The notes under the pieces were generated by a model. It saw only the letters and a list, made by a program, of their open reading frames with translations. It searched no databases and was not told where the DNA came from. Made by a program: the position numbers and the translations under genes. DNA of 64,000 nt from Rhytidiadelphus loreus. Taxonomy: Eukaryota; Streptophyta; Bryopsida; Hypnales; Hylocomiaceae. The stretch is from NCBI GenBank assembly GCA_947034895.1, contig OX344765.1, forward strand, positions 34,291,001-34,355,000, in the 5' to 3' direction. Each line of letters begins with the position of its first letter. The stretch's first letter is position 1. This document shows, one piece after another, positions 23,801 to 34,854 of the stretch.

Positions 23801-26589
23801 TCACTAGAAGTGGAGCTGCGGAAGTGGATGAAGGCACGAAGGACGATGAGCCCAGGGAGGTGGGCGCTGGAAAAGCATGCGGAGAGGAGGTCGTTGAGGA
23901 GGCCGTGGGGAAAACCGTTGTAGGCGGGGAAGTTCCAGCTGCGCCGGCAAAGAAGGGCAGAAAACCTGCAAAGTCGCCCTTGAAGGTTTGCCCTTCCACG
24001 CACATTCTCCCATGTGCATTGCATGAGGTCATTTCGAAGTCAGTGATTGACATTTTGCTTGAAAGGAAAGGCGGGATTAGTGGGGGGAGGACAAAGTTGG
24101 TCATTTTCAATGTTCATGGCACGCTACTGGACTGTAGTTTGCTGACAGAAAAGAATCCGAATACTAGAATTCATCCAAGCGCTAAAACAAAGCTTCGTAG
24201 AGTAGTATTCAGACCATGGCTGAAACCCTTTCTGAACTGGTGTTTTCAGCATTTCACAGTAGCATTTTGGGGCAGCGAGCCAACTCCTTATATGGCAGAC
24301 GTTGTTGAGTGCATGCTTAGCACACTTTAGGTGGGAGGTAATGTGGATCCCTTATTTTCTTGGTCAAGTGATTGCTGCCACGTCCAAGAAGAAGAAGAAG
24401 AAGAAGGTAAACGAACATTGGTGTGGAAGAACTTGAGCTCCGTGTACGCAGCGTGGCTTTCGTTTACTGCAGAAACGACGTTCATTATTGATAATAATAG
24501 TCGTAGAGTAGATTGCAATTCACCTACCAACGTCCTAATCAGTACTCCGTTCTATGTGAAGTGGCTTCGCACCTTGGCTGACGACAAAAAATACTTGAAA
24601 TGTTACTTGTGGCCGTTGTTGGAGGCGTTATGGAAATGCCCCGACGTGACTACCTTTCGATCAAAGTACCCGAAAGTGGTGAACGAATCCATGACAGAAA
24701 TGATCCAAAGACGCAGAAATGGAGTACCATATGAATTTATGGATGTTGTGGAAGGTGAAGGGACAGACCACTGCTTTGTGCTGAGAGTGCGTCCCCTCAC
24801 CTTCAAGTAACTATAATATTTAACAAGTGCTCCCGTGTATATGCAGGGACGGACGCAGAAGCTGGAGTCAAAGACTAAGATAGTATCGGCCACCGAGAAA
24901 AGACATGACGTAGGTGCAAAGAAGGTAAGTTGGAATTGACCATTTCCTTTGTCGATGCCACTGTTCTAGTCAAACAGTGGTCACTATGAAGTCGGACTAC
25001 AGTGTCATTGTTATTTCTTAGCCGGTAGAAGTCATATTGGAGTGAAGTTCCTATCATCCCGTAGTCACGTAGAGGTTGCATGTGAATAAAGTTTATCCCT
25101 TACAAGTGGAATCCAAAACCGTCATTCCACGCTGTCAATGTAGCCGCGTCTTTTATTGTCACGGCGGCTGTATCACCATCGGACTAAAGAAAACTGAACA
25201 CAACAGTAGATGAGTGGTTTATCTCCAAATGTCTCCCAGGTGTAAATCTTATAGACCCGTGACCAATAATTAAACAGTACGAAGTCATGTTTTTTTCCAA
25301 AGAAATCGTCATGTAGGCATTTCTATGTGTCTCCCCATTACTTCGATGGTAGGAATGTATAGTTGTACAAGAGTTCCATGAATAAATGATGGATCGTCCG
25401 CATTTATGAAGGTCACAAAACGTCTGTAATAGGCACTATTCTGTTAATTTTGAGAAGTGTCAACAGTGGTAATAGAGTCATCTCGGGGGAGTAAATAGTA
25501 AGCCAAAAAAATTTAGTTCTGCGAAAACAGTCTAGAGAATATGGGATTTCAGGAAGTGCTGTTCTGGCTTTATAGTCCCATTATTCAATTTTTGAGTAAG
25601 TTCACTTGTGATGGAAAGTAAGCCGCCAGTGATGTAAAGCCGGTTTGGGTATGTAAAGCCGTGATGAAGTAAACTGCATGTGATTCTGCACACACACGTA
25701 GGTCATGGGCTACCACTAACATGAAGTTGACGTCCTTCATGTATTTCCCAAAGTCTAAATTGTTTCAACATGCTTGCAGGTTCCCTACACACTAAGAATT
25801 CGACCAGCCCAGTGTAACTAACGGTTTAGTGGTTTTCCAATAAGACAGTGCTAGAATGTTGTGCGGTATTTGAAAATGTTAGTCAAAACCGCGTCATTGT
25901 TGTCTACTATGTAGGTCCCCTAAGTACGTCAAGGTAAGTACCACGTGGGTAGTATAATGATGTCTACACGTCTCCGAATGTTGCATGTGCACTCGCGAGC
26001 ACATGTGCAACTTCTACACCATTGGGTATGCAATATCCGGTGTTTGTAATAGGAGAACATGGTACTGCAGGTTGCCTTCCGAGGCCTTTGCACATTCAGG
26101 TAGACGCTAGTAAAGTCACATGTTGGAAAAGTAACAAGTCTTCATGTAGTCGTGTAGAAGTCAGTGCAGCACTCTGTAGAAGTCACCGGGAAGTCAGGAG
26201 GAAGTCACATTTATTGTAGAAGTCACCGAGAAGTCAGGAGCCAGTCACATTCACTTTAGTGCAGAAATATGCAAACGGTACTTTGAGGAACAGTGCAATC
26301 TCTAATTAGTTGCCTGATGCAGTGGAAAGTCGGCGACAGAGTGTTCCTCATGAACCCTCGGTCCGTGCGGCAAAAAGTGGCGGAGGGGATCATTAGTGGC
26401 ATCTCGGGTGAACACAAGTTCCACTGTCGAGAGATTCCGGAGTCCTGGTATAGGGTGGACGTGCGTGACATTCTAGCGTTTGGAGTGGCGCTCATGTACC
26501 CCAACGACGACACAGACCAGCTGGTAATTCAAGATGCGAAGGGGAGTATTGCAATATGGGACTCTAAGTATATGAAACTTTCCCCTTGA
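20819..26589 (+). pseudogene. TNPA-like CACTA protein with embedded FCP1/NIF phosphatase-like domain
   Basis: Six-exon model with GT-AG borders: 20819-20951, 21244-22076, 22187-22270, 22963-about 24786, 24847-24924, 26323-26589; about 1070 codons. In order: a Ser/Glu-rich start (MSSGHDSSSEATESNE); a Pro/Trp-rich segment; a Transposase_24-like (Ptta/En/Spm) region ending WERLIEYWKT ... HNYQTVGR; a long charged linker; an FCP1/NIF HAD-like domain (about 24085-24690); and a C-terminal TNP1/En/Spm domain (WKVGDRVFLM ... LMYPNDD ... IWDSKYMKL). En/Spm accessory proteins of this type bind subterminal repeats and assist excision. In the FCP1 part, motif I reads FNVHGTLLD, so both expected aspartates are replaced; FWGSEP and FIIDNNS resemble motifs II and III. 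In-frame TGA at 22038-22040 and TAG at 24328-24330 interrupt the frame while homology continues beyond each. The exon 4 donor is the least certain junction. A shorter protein ending at 22040 is an alternative. Confidence 0.72.
24925..26322 (+). other. Large last intron of the TNPA-like gene
   Basis: Bounded by AAGAAG/GTAAGT at 24924 and GATGCAG/TGG at 26322. It is non-coding and rich in short AGTCAC and GAAGTCA motifs. Near 26155-26250 a short tandem series based on GAAGTCAC(C)GAGAAGTCAGGAG appears twice. An additional small exon here cannot be excluded. Confidence 0.5.
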
Positions 26590-27693
26590 ACCTCAATTGC
26601 CCTTGTCTGTGATCAGTAGCCTCTTCTTTTAGACTTGTGCCAATGCAGTGATGGCTGTTGTAAATGACCTAGAGACCCTACTCTTCATCTTCATAATCAA
26701 ATTAGAAACTTCCTTCCTCACTTTCTCCTTGTTAGCATTGCATAGTGGCTATGATGTTGATGAGCATGTGGTAATTGCAATTTTGGGTTTTTAAATGTAG
26801 TGGTCTAGTTTGTGAGTCATGTACATGTAGCATGGGTAGTGCCTACAGTCCACAAGTACATAGGTACTTCTCAATGTTTTCGCAAGTGTAAATTGGCTTG
26901 AATGTAGCCTATAATGTCATTCATTGTACGTTAGTTAGTAGTCACTGATGATAGCACGTCCATTGTAGCTGGATTCAATTAGAAGGAATAAATTAACCAT
27001 GACTGCAAATGTACGTCCCTGCGACTACGTGAAAACCATATCCCCGAATAATGCATCCCACATTTGCAATGCAAATGTGAACTTGACTTCCAAATGACTG
27101 ATGTATGACTCCCTTTCGGACACGGGAATTGCCCCCTACTATTGCATGACTTTCACACGACTACAAAGTGACCCGAAGCGTAAACCTGTATGACTCCCAA
27201 TACGACTCTTTCACAACTGCCATGTGACTACAAGAACACTACAGCCGACTGTCCACGTCAGCTGCAGAAAAGATCTGGTAGAACTTGCAAATGACTTGCT
27301 AATGACTGGCCACGTAGATGTCTACGTCAGATTCATGAGGGGTAAGACCTAACTTAAAAATGACTTAAAAGTGACTGTCCACGTGGATGTCCACGTTGGA
27401 TTCATTACGGGTCTGACGTAACTTAATCATGACTTACAAATGACTGGCCACCTAGACGTCCACGTCACCCAGAAAGTGAAGTCGCTTTCCACATGGCAGT
27501 TTATATCTCATTTCCTTAACCTTCTTTTCTTTCTCCCTTTAACCAACTTCATTGTCATCCATTTTTTCATCCTTGGCAGCATTGGACGGTAATAATACGC
27601 TAGCAGTCATTTCTGTAAATGACTTGGCCACAATGACTTCAAAACGCTTAAGTCATTTTGCAGTCGAAAGTGTCCGGAATGACTGCAAAGCAG
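26590..27693. repeat. Right subterminal region of the CACTA element
   Basis: Non-coding 3' flank of the TNPA-like gene followed by subterminal DNA. From about 27290 to 27480 a unit of about 75 bp is repeated roughly three times; each copy contains ATGACT followed by CCACGTNGANGTCNACGT. The motif AATGACTT recurs up to the terminus. A stem of ten perfect pairs with a three-base loop lies at 27677-27699, built from GAATGACTGC and its complement. Confidence 0.7.
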
Positions 27694-27734
27694 TCATTCT
27701 TTGCAGTCGCAAATGTACTCTCTTTTTTGTAGTG
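27694..27734 (-). repeat. CACTA right terminal inverted repeat
   Basis: Read inward from 27734 it begins CACTACAAAAAAGAGTAC and continues through TTGCGACTGCAAAGAATGAC, matching the left end in the outer eight bases and in the GCGACTG and AAAGAATGACT blocks. ATA at 27735-27737 copies 12261-12263. Confidence 0.85.
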
Positions 27735-28210
27735 ATACAAGTTTTATAAAAAATGATCACTTTTTCAAGAAAATGGGGATTGTTGTATTTGCAAATAGAA
27801 AAATTTCCAAAACAAGGATTGCAATTGTGACCTTTTTTTCAAACAAAAGGGTAGACTCAAATAATCTAAACTTAACTTCAAGGTGATTGTAAGAAAGATT
27901 TGTATTATATTTTTATGTATTCTAAGCAAGAGTGTATTTCAAGCACATCCTAGAAATGTCTAGCAAAGGTGAATGTGACTATTGTAAATTTTTTCAAAAA
28001 TATATGTATATCTTAAAAAATGATTTAGTAGGGTTTATTGATTTTTGTCAGAAATCACATTTGATATTTTAAGAGTTGAAAGTATCATTGAATAAACATT
28101 CTAAGGAATTTGGAGCTCAAATTTTGAGAAGATATTACTTTGAGAGATAAAATCTATTATATGAAGAAATTTCAAATTAATTAATTTTTTGTATTGAAGT
28201 CTTTAACTTC

Positions 28211-28912
28211 TAAATGCCCAAGACACCAAATTTTGGTGTCAACAATACTTTGAAGCAAGGTTTTTTTTAGCTTTCTAGTGCTAGATTGCACTAGGAAAAA
28301 ATAATTTGGCTAAAAATTGCCAAAAAACTTCAAATTAAAAAAAATGGATGAAACCGCTAGATTGTGGATGAAAATCAAATGATAGACATGTGCTATGTGC
28401 TAAATAATGTGATATTTTCTATCCAATATGTGAATGAATGTTGAAATTTGGAGCACTACTATAACATTTTATATTGCCTTTTCGGCACTTCTTAATGATA
28501 AAAAGCCTTGCTTTGAAGTTAAATAAAACTTAATCAAGTTATTGTTTGTAGTAGTTTATATATTTTTTTAATTTTTGAAGTCTAGTCTTAGCATCAAAAA
28601 TCTCATTTTGAAAATGAATCATTATGGTTTTTCTATTCAAGATTTTGTACAAGGGGTTCCATTGCAAATCTTGATTTTGGTGACCAATTTTTTAGATTTA
28701 ACATGTGAAAAGAAGATTGAAAGACTTCAAATCATTTTCGTAGTTTTAACACCTTCATGATGAAACATTATAGTCTTTCAATCCATAAGTGATATTGTTG
28801 TATTTTTGTTTCCCATGTGAAAAAGTTCATTAAAACTTATCAAAATGTTGACTTTTGTTTCAATTTAAATAGAGCAAATTCCAAAAAGGTCAAAAGAAGC
28901 CTTGGGCATTTA
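28211..28912. mobile_element. Non-coding element with TAAATGCCCAAG inverted ends
   Basis: TAAATGCCCAAG at 28211-28222 and its exact complement at 28901-28912 bound about 700 bp. The interior block 28290-28500 (GATGAAACCGC ... TTGAAATTTGGAGCAC) recurs at 49080-49662 in both orientations and at 54690-54985, so it belongs to a dispersed family. No coding sequence; target duplication not resolved. Confidence 0.5.
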
Positions 28913-31900
28913 GCTTGGGTTAAAGTGTATATTATTCCACATATATTTTGAAACATGAAAATTTTCATTCCAGCGAATCTTTTGCCATAAATCTTCTCCA
29001 TAGAATTGTTTCAAATGCTCAATCTTTATTTTCTCCTTTCCATTAGTTTTCTATTTTTAAATATTAAAACATCCCAATATAACAATTCTCAAGAGTTTTT
29101 GCACTATCTTACTTCCTGGACTTTGAGAGGTATTCTATGCTTAATTTTTTAAGGATACATAAATTTCACAGAGGTCTAAAAATTGCCCATATTTAGAAAA
29201 ATTAAATTTTGATTATTTATATATTTTTTAAGTATTGTAGAAGAAATCTCGTATATGGTAGGAAAATGCATCAAATAGAATAAGTGTTTCCTTGCAAACA
29301 TCCCTAATTTATTTAACCCCAATTTCTAAATAAAAATTAGCAAATAAAAAAATCTTAGTTGACACAAGTCATTTTGTATTTTGTCAATAGTCCAATAATA
29401 TTCTATAGATTTTCAAAGTCAAAATCATAGAGAAATCTCATATTGAAATTAGACCAACCTTGTTCTAGTTGGCAATATAATACTACATTGTAAAATCTAT
29501 TTTTCTAAAATACTAATAAATTTGAACTAAAATTTCTCTTTTTATTGCCCAGATTTTCATCCATTGGCCCAATTTCATCCATTTCAGTGATATTTCATCC
29601 AAATAAATACCTTTCATCTAAATTTAACTTTGGAACTACTTTCATCTATATGACTAACTAGATCACATCCATCCATAATTCATCTTATTAGTGTGAAGGA
29701 GTCTTGTACTATTCACTAATTGAATTAGCTAATGTAGTACTTCAAAAGACCCCTATATAATAAAATTGAAGGGCACAAGGTTATAAATACTTCTTCTTTT
29801 TCATTACTTTAGTGGTGTTGATTTTGGACAAAAAAGTTGGGATCATGCTTTTCTGCATTCCATTCCTATATCATGTGTTACAACAATCTCTTTTAAATTG
29901 ACAATAATATTGTCAGACTCTTTTAAGCTAATGCTAATATTGTCAGATGGCAATAACTATTTCTAGAAATGCTAAACTTAAACTAAACTCTTGTCTTCTT
30001 AGTGTCAAAATTTTCATCCAATTCATTGCCTTTCATGTAGATTCAACTATAAAGCAATATCATCAATCGTCATCACTCTAACTACACTAAAACATTTGCA
30101 AAAAAAGTCCTAACCACATTCATTTGTCATCAATTGCAAAAGAAATTTCCGCAAGCGAGTTCAATATATTAGATGTAGGAATTCAATTGTACCATGGAAT
30201 TGATTAGCATTAGGAGTCAAAGTAGGTGGTACTAGTTTAATGAACTTGATGAACACCTAACTTAGAAGAAGGCTAGTGGTTTAGCGAACTCATTGAACTT
30301 TGTTCTCTACTAAAAATGATGAATACAAAAGTTCTTTGAGTTCATTGAACCCATGGTGACTCACTATATTGGCATTTTGGACAAAAACCTAAATCTGATT
30401 ACCAAACACAACAATTGGGGAATTTGTAGGTGCTACTTAGATGGCTTTTTTGAATTGCAAAAATTTCTTTTTTGGTTGTGAAAGATGAATTCCACATGTC
30501 CATGGCCCAAGTTGTGATCTCTCTCTCTCCACATATACATATATAATTTAGGGTTTTGAGCTTACAAGATAGCAATGAAAGATTTGACTTGCAAGTTCAA
30601 ATTATGCAGTGGTGCGATCCATTTTGGTTTGTAGATTTCATCTCAAGACGATTGATTGAAAGGGTTTACGTTTAATCCTTTAATTCCTAAAGGATCAAGA
30701 TGTCCAATTTTGACCTCATGTTTTTGTAAGCTATTTTGAGTAGGCTTTTGTGGGGTTCAATTTATTTTTTGTTTTTTCATCATTAATTTTGGTGACATAA
30801 AATATGTCCACATCTAAATTATAGTTTTCACAATATGGTCAATTGAATTAACCCTTGTTTTATTTCCATTGTTGGTTTAAATTTGGCGATCCGTGTAAGA
30901 CCCTATTCTTTTTCTAATGTCTATAGATTTTACAACTATTGTTTGAGAGTCATCATAAAATTATTATTCTAAATTATTCTTTATAATACACCTTCACAAT
31001 AATTTTAGAAATCTAGATTATATACCCTTTGGTTCTTTAGGTGTTAAATGATGCATTAATGGTCATATTTGTTTTTAATTACATGTTTCATAGTGTGATG
31101 CTAAATGTCTAAAGCTACTCCAATAACTTTCCATTTTAGAATAATTCTTTTGTGGGCAAATTTGTGGCAATTTTTGAAGAGAGGAAGAAGAAAATAACAA
31201 TGGCTATGAATTAAGATTTGCTTGGGGGTACTAATGATGTACATAGGTGTCTAGAGCTTTTGAACAAGGAGTGGATCCCTTAGCCCTAAGAGTTGGGCGG
31301 AGGTGGATGTAGATTTTGAATGGTTTGGGCAAAATAAAAATTATGATATGAGTAGAATCAAGACATCAAATCTTCATTTTTACAAATTTTTATTCTATTC
31401 CTTTTCCTACATGAACTCATTTTGAACCTTGCACATAATCATATAACACCAAGTGACCTTCTTAGTTGCATTGTTGACATTCATTATTCAAATAGTGGAT
31501 GCTAGCTCTTGTAGGGGTAAAAAATATTCTTGAAGTTTCAATTGGATAATTGAAATTGTTCCAATTTCATTGAATTTGCCATTTTAGTGAATGTCAGCTT
31601 CACTTTGTAAGGATGTAGACCCCATGACCAAGGTAGTCACCAAAGCACTCTGATTATTGGACCAATAGGTGCATTCTATTTTTCTATGGTTAATAGTGAA
31701 GTCATCCATTGAACGACTCTGGTTCGCAAAGTCTTTCCAAGGTTGAAATGATTAATTATATTTTAGTTGAAAATTTGTGAGAGAGTGGGAGTTGAGAGTA
31801 AAAACATAAAAAAATTACATATTATGTTGAGTAGCACTCTGAACCCATGATATAAGGTGGGTACATTGAAAATCACACCTTGCCTAAGACCACCATCATC

Positions 31901-32000
31901 AATCGCAATGTGGACATCTCCAAAATCAATCAATATATATACATGTATGATGTTGAAGAAACGATTTTAGAACATCTACCAAAAAAACTTTGACCTCTAC
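28913..32000. other. AT-rich intergenic DNA
   Basis: No gene recognised. TTTCATCCA-type words recur around 29560-29650 and 30010-30040, as they do at 46500-47600, suggesting old repeat remnants. Confidence 0.35.
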
Positions 32001-34500
32001 TAATTTTTGCATACGGTATCTAAATGTTGTGTTCTTTGGTGTGTTGGAATCTCATTTTACTTGCCAACAAGAAAATATGAACAATATGAACAATATAATA
32101 GGCAGAGTAGCAAAAAGCGGCGGTTTGGGGTACCCACCTTAAGTAGGCCTCCACCAGCTTCTTGCAAGTTTTGACTCCTGTTTTGGCAAGTTTTGTTTCC
32201 CAGATCCATCCGTGAGAGACGATAGACACGTTTAGCGATCAGTCTCTGAGTGAACCTTGCATCCTTTGCTGCAAATGAGGAACTTGTAATTATTTTGTGC
32301 ACCCTATGGGTTACTCAAAGGACTCCAATTGTATTGACTGAAAGTGTAGATTGTCACTGAGAAGTGGAACAAGGAATTGCAGAACTGTCTCCAGGGGTCT
32401 ATCAATTCGATTACCTTGTCATGAAATTGATGCAAATGACTAATATGTCCTCTAGCAGGTCTGGGTTCACCTGAATCTGGAAACCAATTATGTGGTCCAA
32501 TTCGCTAAATTAGTGCAATTACTTCAAAGCGCCAAAATTGTGACATTCGAGTGCACAAAGCTCTTGAAACTAGAATTAACAAGCTAGTATACATCTCACT
32601 CAGGTTTCTAGATCGGCGATTTGAATATACCAAATTCTGTGGATTTTCGCCAATTTGATGTTTGATACATAGCCTTCACTTTGCTGCATATGGTCGTTTG
32701 AGGAAATAATAACTTGTAGGCAGTGCACTTTCATTCATTGAGGTTATATGTAGATCCTGCATCTCTTGCTGCAACAAAGGTATTGGAATTCTTTCACGAT
32801 TACTCAAAGAACTCCGGTCAATATCGAATTCTGAAAAAATTGGGACAAATTTAGTAGATTCTTAAAAAATGAAACGCGCAATACATAAGAATAGAGATTG
32901 TGTAACCCTCATTCGACAAGAATTTTATTCTCAAGCTGGTGGTAGGAGAGTCGGGGAGAATCAAAGATATGTCACCTGAGAGTACTGACAAAGCGGCGCG
33001 CCATCAAATTCTGTCTTGATATTCTGTCTATCTTGAAGATTTTTGCACAGAGTAATCGGGGAATCGAGCTGAGAAGGATGAGAAGGTATTGAATGTAGCC
33101 AGAATTTGAGAACCAGTGCACGAGTTTAACCCCAATTAAGAGCTCGAATTGGTTTAATATTTTTTAGCAGTTTTAGGCAGGTCATGGAGGGGCTGGTATT
33201 TGTTCATCGTTTTTCGTTTTGTCACCAATACAAGATATGTTCTTCACTGATTCTAGTGATATACAATTAAACCTCACTTGAATAATACGTTTGACAATGT
33301 GTTATGCCGAACTGTTCATGTTAAAACCATAAATCAAATCCTCTGCAGGCTCAAACTAAGCAAATTGCCGGAAAGAGGAAGATGGGTAGGAGAGTAATAA
33401 GGGTGGGCAGAGCTCCTTCTGTTAACAATTTTGGCTATGGTGATGGCGGTGGAGTCAAAAAGAGACCCTGGGTCAGAGGTTCTACTCATGAAAGTCTAGT
33501 TCGAGATACTATCACCCAAAGGCTGAAAGTTTTGCGCATCCTCTTTGCAGGTCCATTTCCATTTTTGTCCCTTGCAGTATTTGAAAGAGTAGAAGAAGAT
33601 CACTCAAGGCAAAGGTTGCCATGGATGAAGGGTTTGTTGGGGTAAGGCTGTAAGGTAGGAGACCCAGTGCCACAATTCACAAACCCCCCTGCGGTATATC
33701 GGTTGATCGATTTCGTTTTTATATATATATCTGCAGTATATACTTCAAATTTTTTAATGTACTCCATTAGTAGAACAAATTGGAACTCTTACCTCAGTTC
33801 TACTAACAAGGACGCAGATAGCAAATGTTACCCGTATTATTATGGAATGGTGGCGTAACACATTGATGTGGTTTCCAAAATGAATTGAAGCTTTCAATAA
33901 GACAGTTATAACAACATCCCAATGTTCCGAGTATTGCTCTAAGGTGTGCACTCAACTCGTATTCTTGCAGACATACTCTGTAGAATAGCACATTGATTTC
34001 GCTTCACTCAGGTCAGCAGAGTTTATGATAGTGTCCCAATTTGATTCAGTGATGGTGTACGGCAAAATTCGAAGTCAGTGCACCGATTTGCATTCTGATG
34101 ACATTGCACTTAACGCATATTCGCAGACTCAACAACACTACAGTACACATGCTTTCGTTGAAAACGAAGATGTTAATGGTGTAAACTTGATCGTTTGTTA
34201 TGATTGCCATTACCAGACATTATGGTTTCTAATCTTTCTCCAGTCTCAACATTGAGCCCTTCAAAACCCTGCATTATATTCATTTAGCATTGTGAGATAC
34301 TGCCACCTCTAATGGTCTCCTGGAAGATTAACCAATTACCAGTCTAAAACAGGGAACCATCTTCCTGAAAACGAAATCGATCAACCGATATACCGCACCG
34401 ACTTGAGCATGAAAACGATGAACTCACAGTCCAGAATCACTGGCACGTCATTATATATGTATGAATTCTTTGTCAATGTTCGCATCAAACCGCGCAAAGT
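32001..34500. other. Unique-looking DNA with one possible orphan exon
   Basis: Composition is less AT-biased than its surroundings. A plus-strand stretch from about 33349 to 33549, preceded by CTCTGCAG and followed by CAG/GTCCAT, encodes a basic Gly-rich segment (GRRVIRVGRAPSVNNFGYGD ... KKRPWVRGSTHESLVRD). It could be an exon of an unrecognised gene or a fragment. No domain is recognised and no companion exons were found. Confidence 0.3.
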
Positions 34501-34569
34501 AATGAAGTAGAGCTCGAATCCAAAAATCCTAGGAAAACATGAGTGTTCGATCAAACCGGGGGATGCGTG

Positions 34570-34770
34570 GCGACCATCGATCTACCGAGCAAGAATTCTA
34601 CCAGGCCGATCGAAGCAAATGCCAACCTAGTGAATTCCTTTTCCACAGCAACGCCAGCACACTCCTCCTCCGATCCTCCTGCTTCGCGCCCGAGCCAGTA
34701 TATAATATGATGCGCTACGTACGTACGTACCCCATCCAACAACGCCGACACAACTAGCTTCCTCATCGAC
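34570..34770 (-). pseudogene. Degenerate duplicate of the GRAS gene 3' end (SAW region)
   Basis: On the minus strand this stretch encodes a scrambled version of the neighbouring gene's C terminus: LVVSALLDGV, HHIIYWLGREAGGSEEE and LAFASIG parallel VVSALQDVVE, HHNTGWGMKEEEEE and LAFASAW. The similarity continues into the 3' flank (ATCCTAG ... CATCGATCTACCG occurs in both). It is therefore a tandem partial duplication of about 240 bp lying just downstream of the intact gene. It has no start and is not expected to encode a functional product. Confidence 0.7.
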
Positions 34771-34854
34771 GCCGCGTCATGAAGTAGCTAGAAATAATTC
34801 AAAGAATCCTAGAAAAATTAATATGAATTTTCAAAGTGGCGCCCATGCATCGAT

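Larger units (their letters stand above)
12264..27734. mobile_element. Complete-ended CACTA (En/Spm) transposon, about 15.5 kb
   Basis: Seen: the left end CACTACAAGAAAATGGGCC at 12264 pairs with CACTACAAAAAAGAGTAC read inward from 27734. Both ends are flanked by ATA (12261-12263 and 27735-27737), the 3-bp target duplication expected of CACTA elements. Imperfect terminal similarity extends some 40 bp, through GCGACTG and AAAGAATGACT. Inside are a TNP2-type transposase gene on the minus strand and a TNPA-like gene on the plus strand, transcribed away from each other. AATGACTT/AAGTCATT-like motifs are dense at both ends and between the genes. Both genes carry disabling changes, so the element is probably no longer autonomous. 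Confidence 0.93.

Noticed and set aside
23259..24110. 283-residue minus-strand frame inside the accessory CACTA gene
   Set aside because: Ser/Thr/Pro-rich antisense shadow of the charged linker; the plus strand has matching splice phases and domains.
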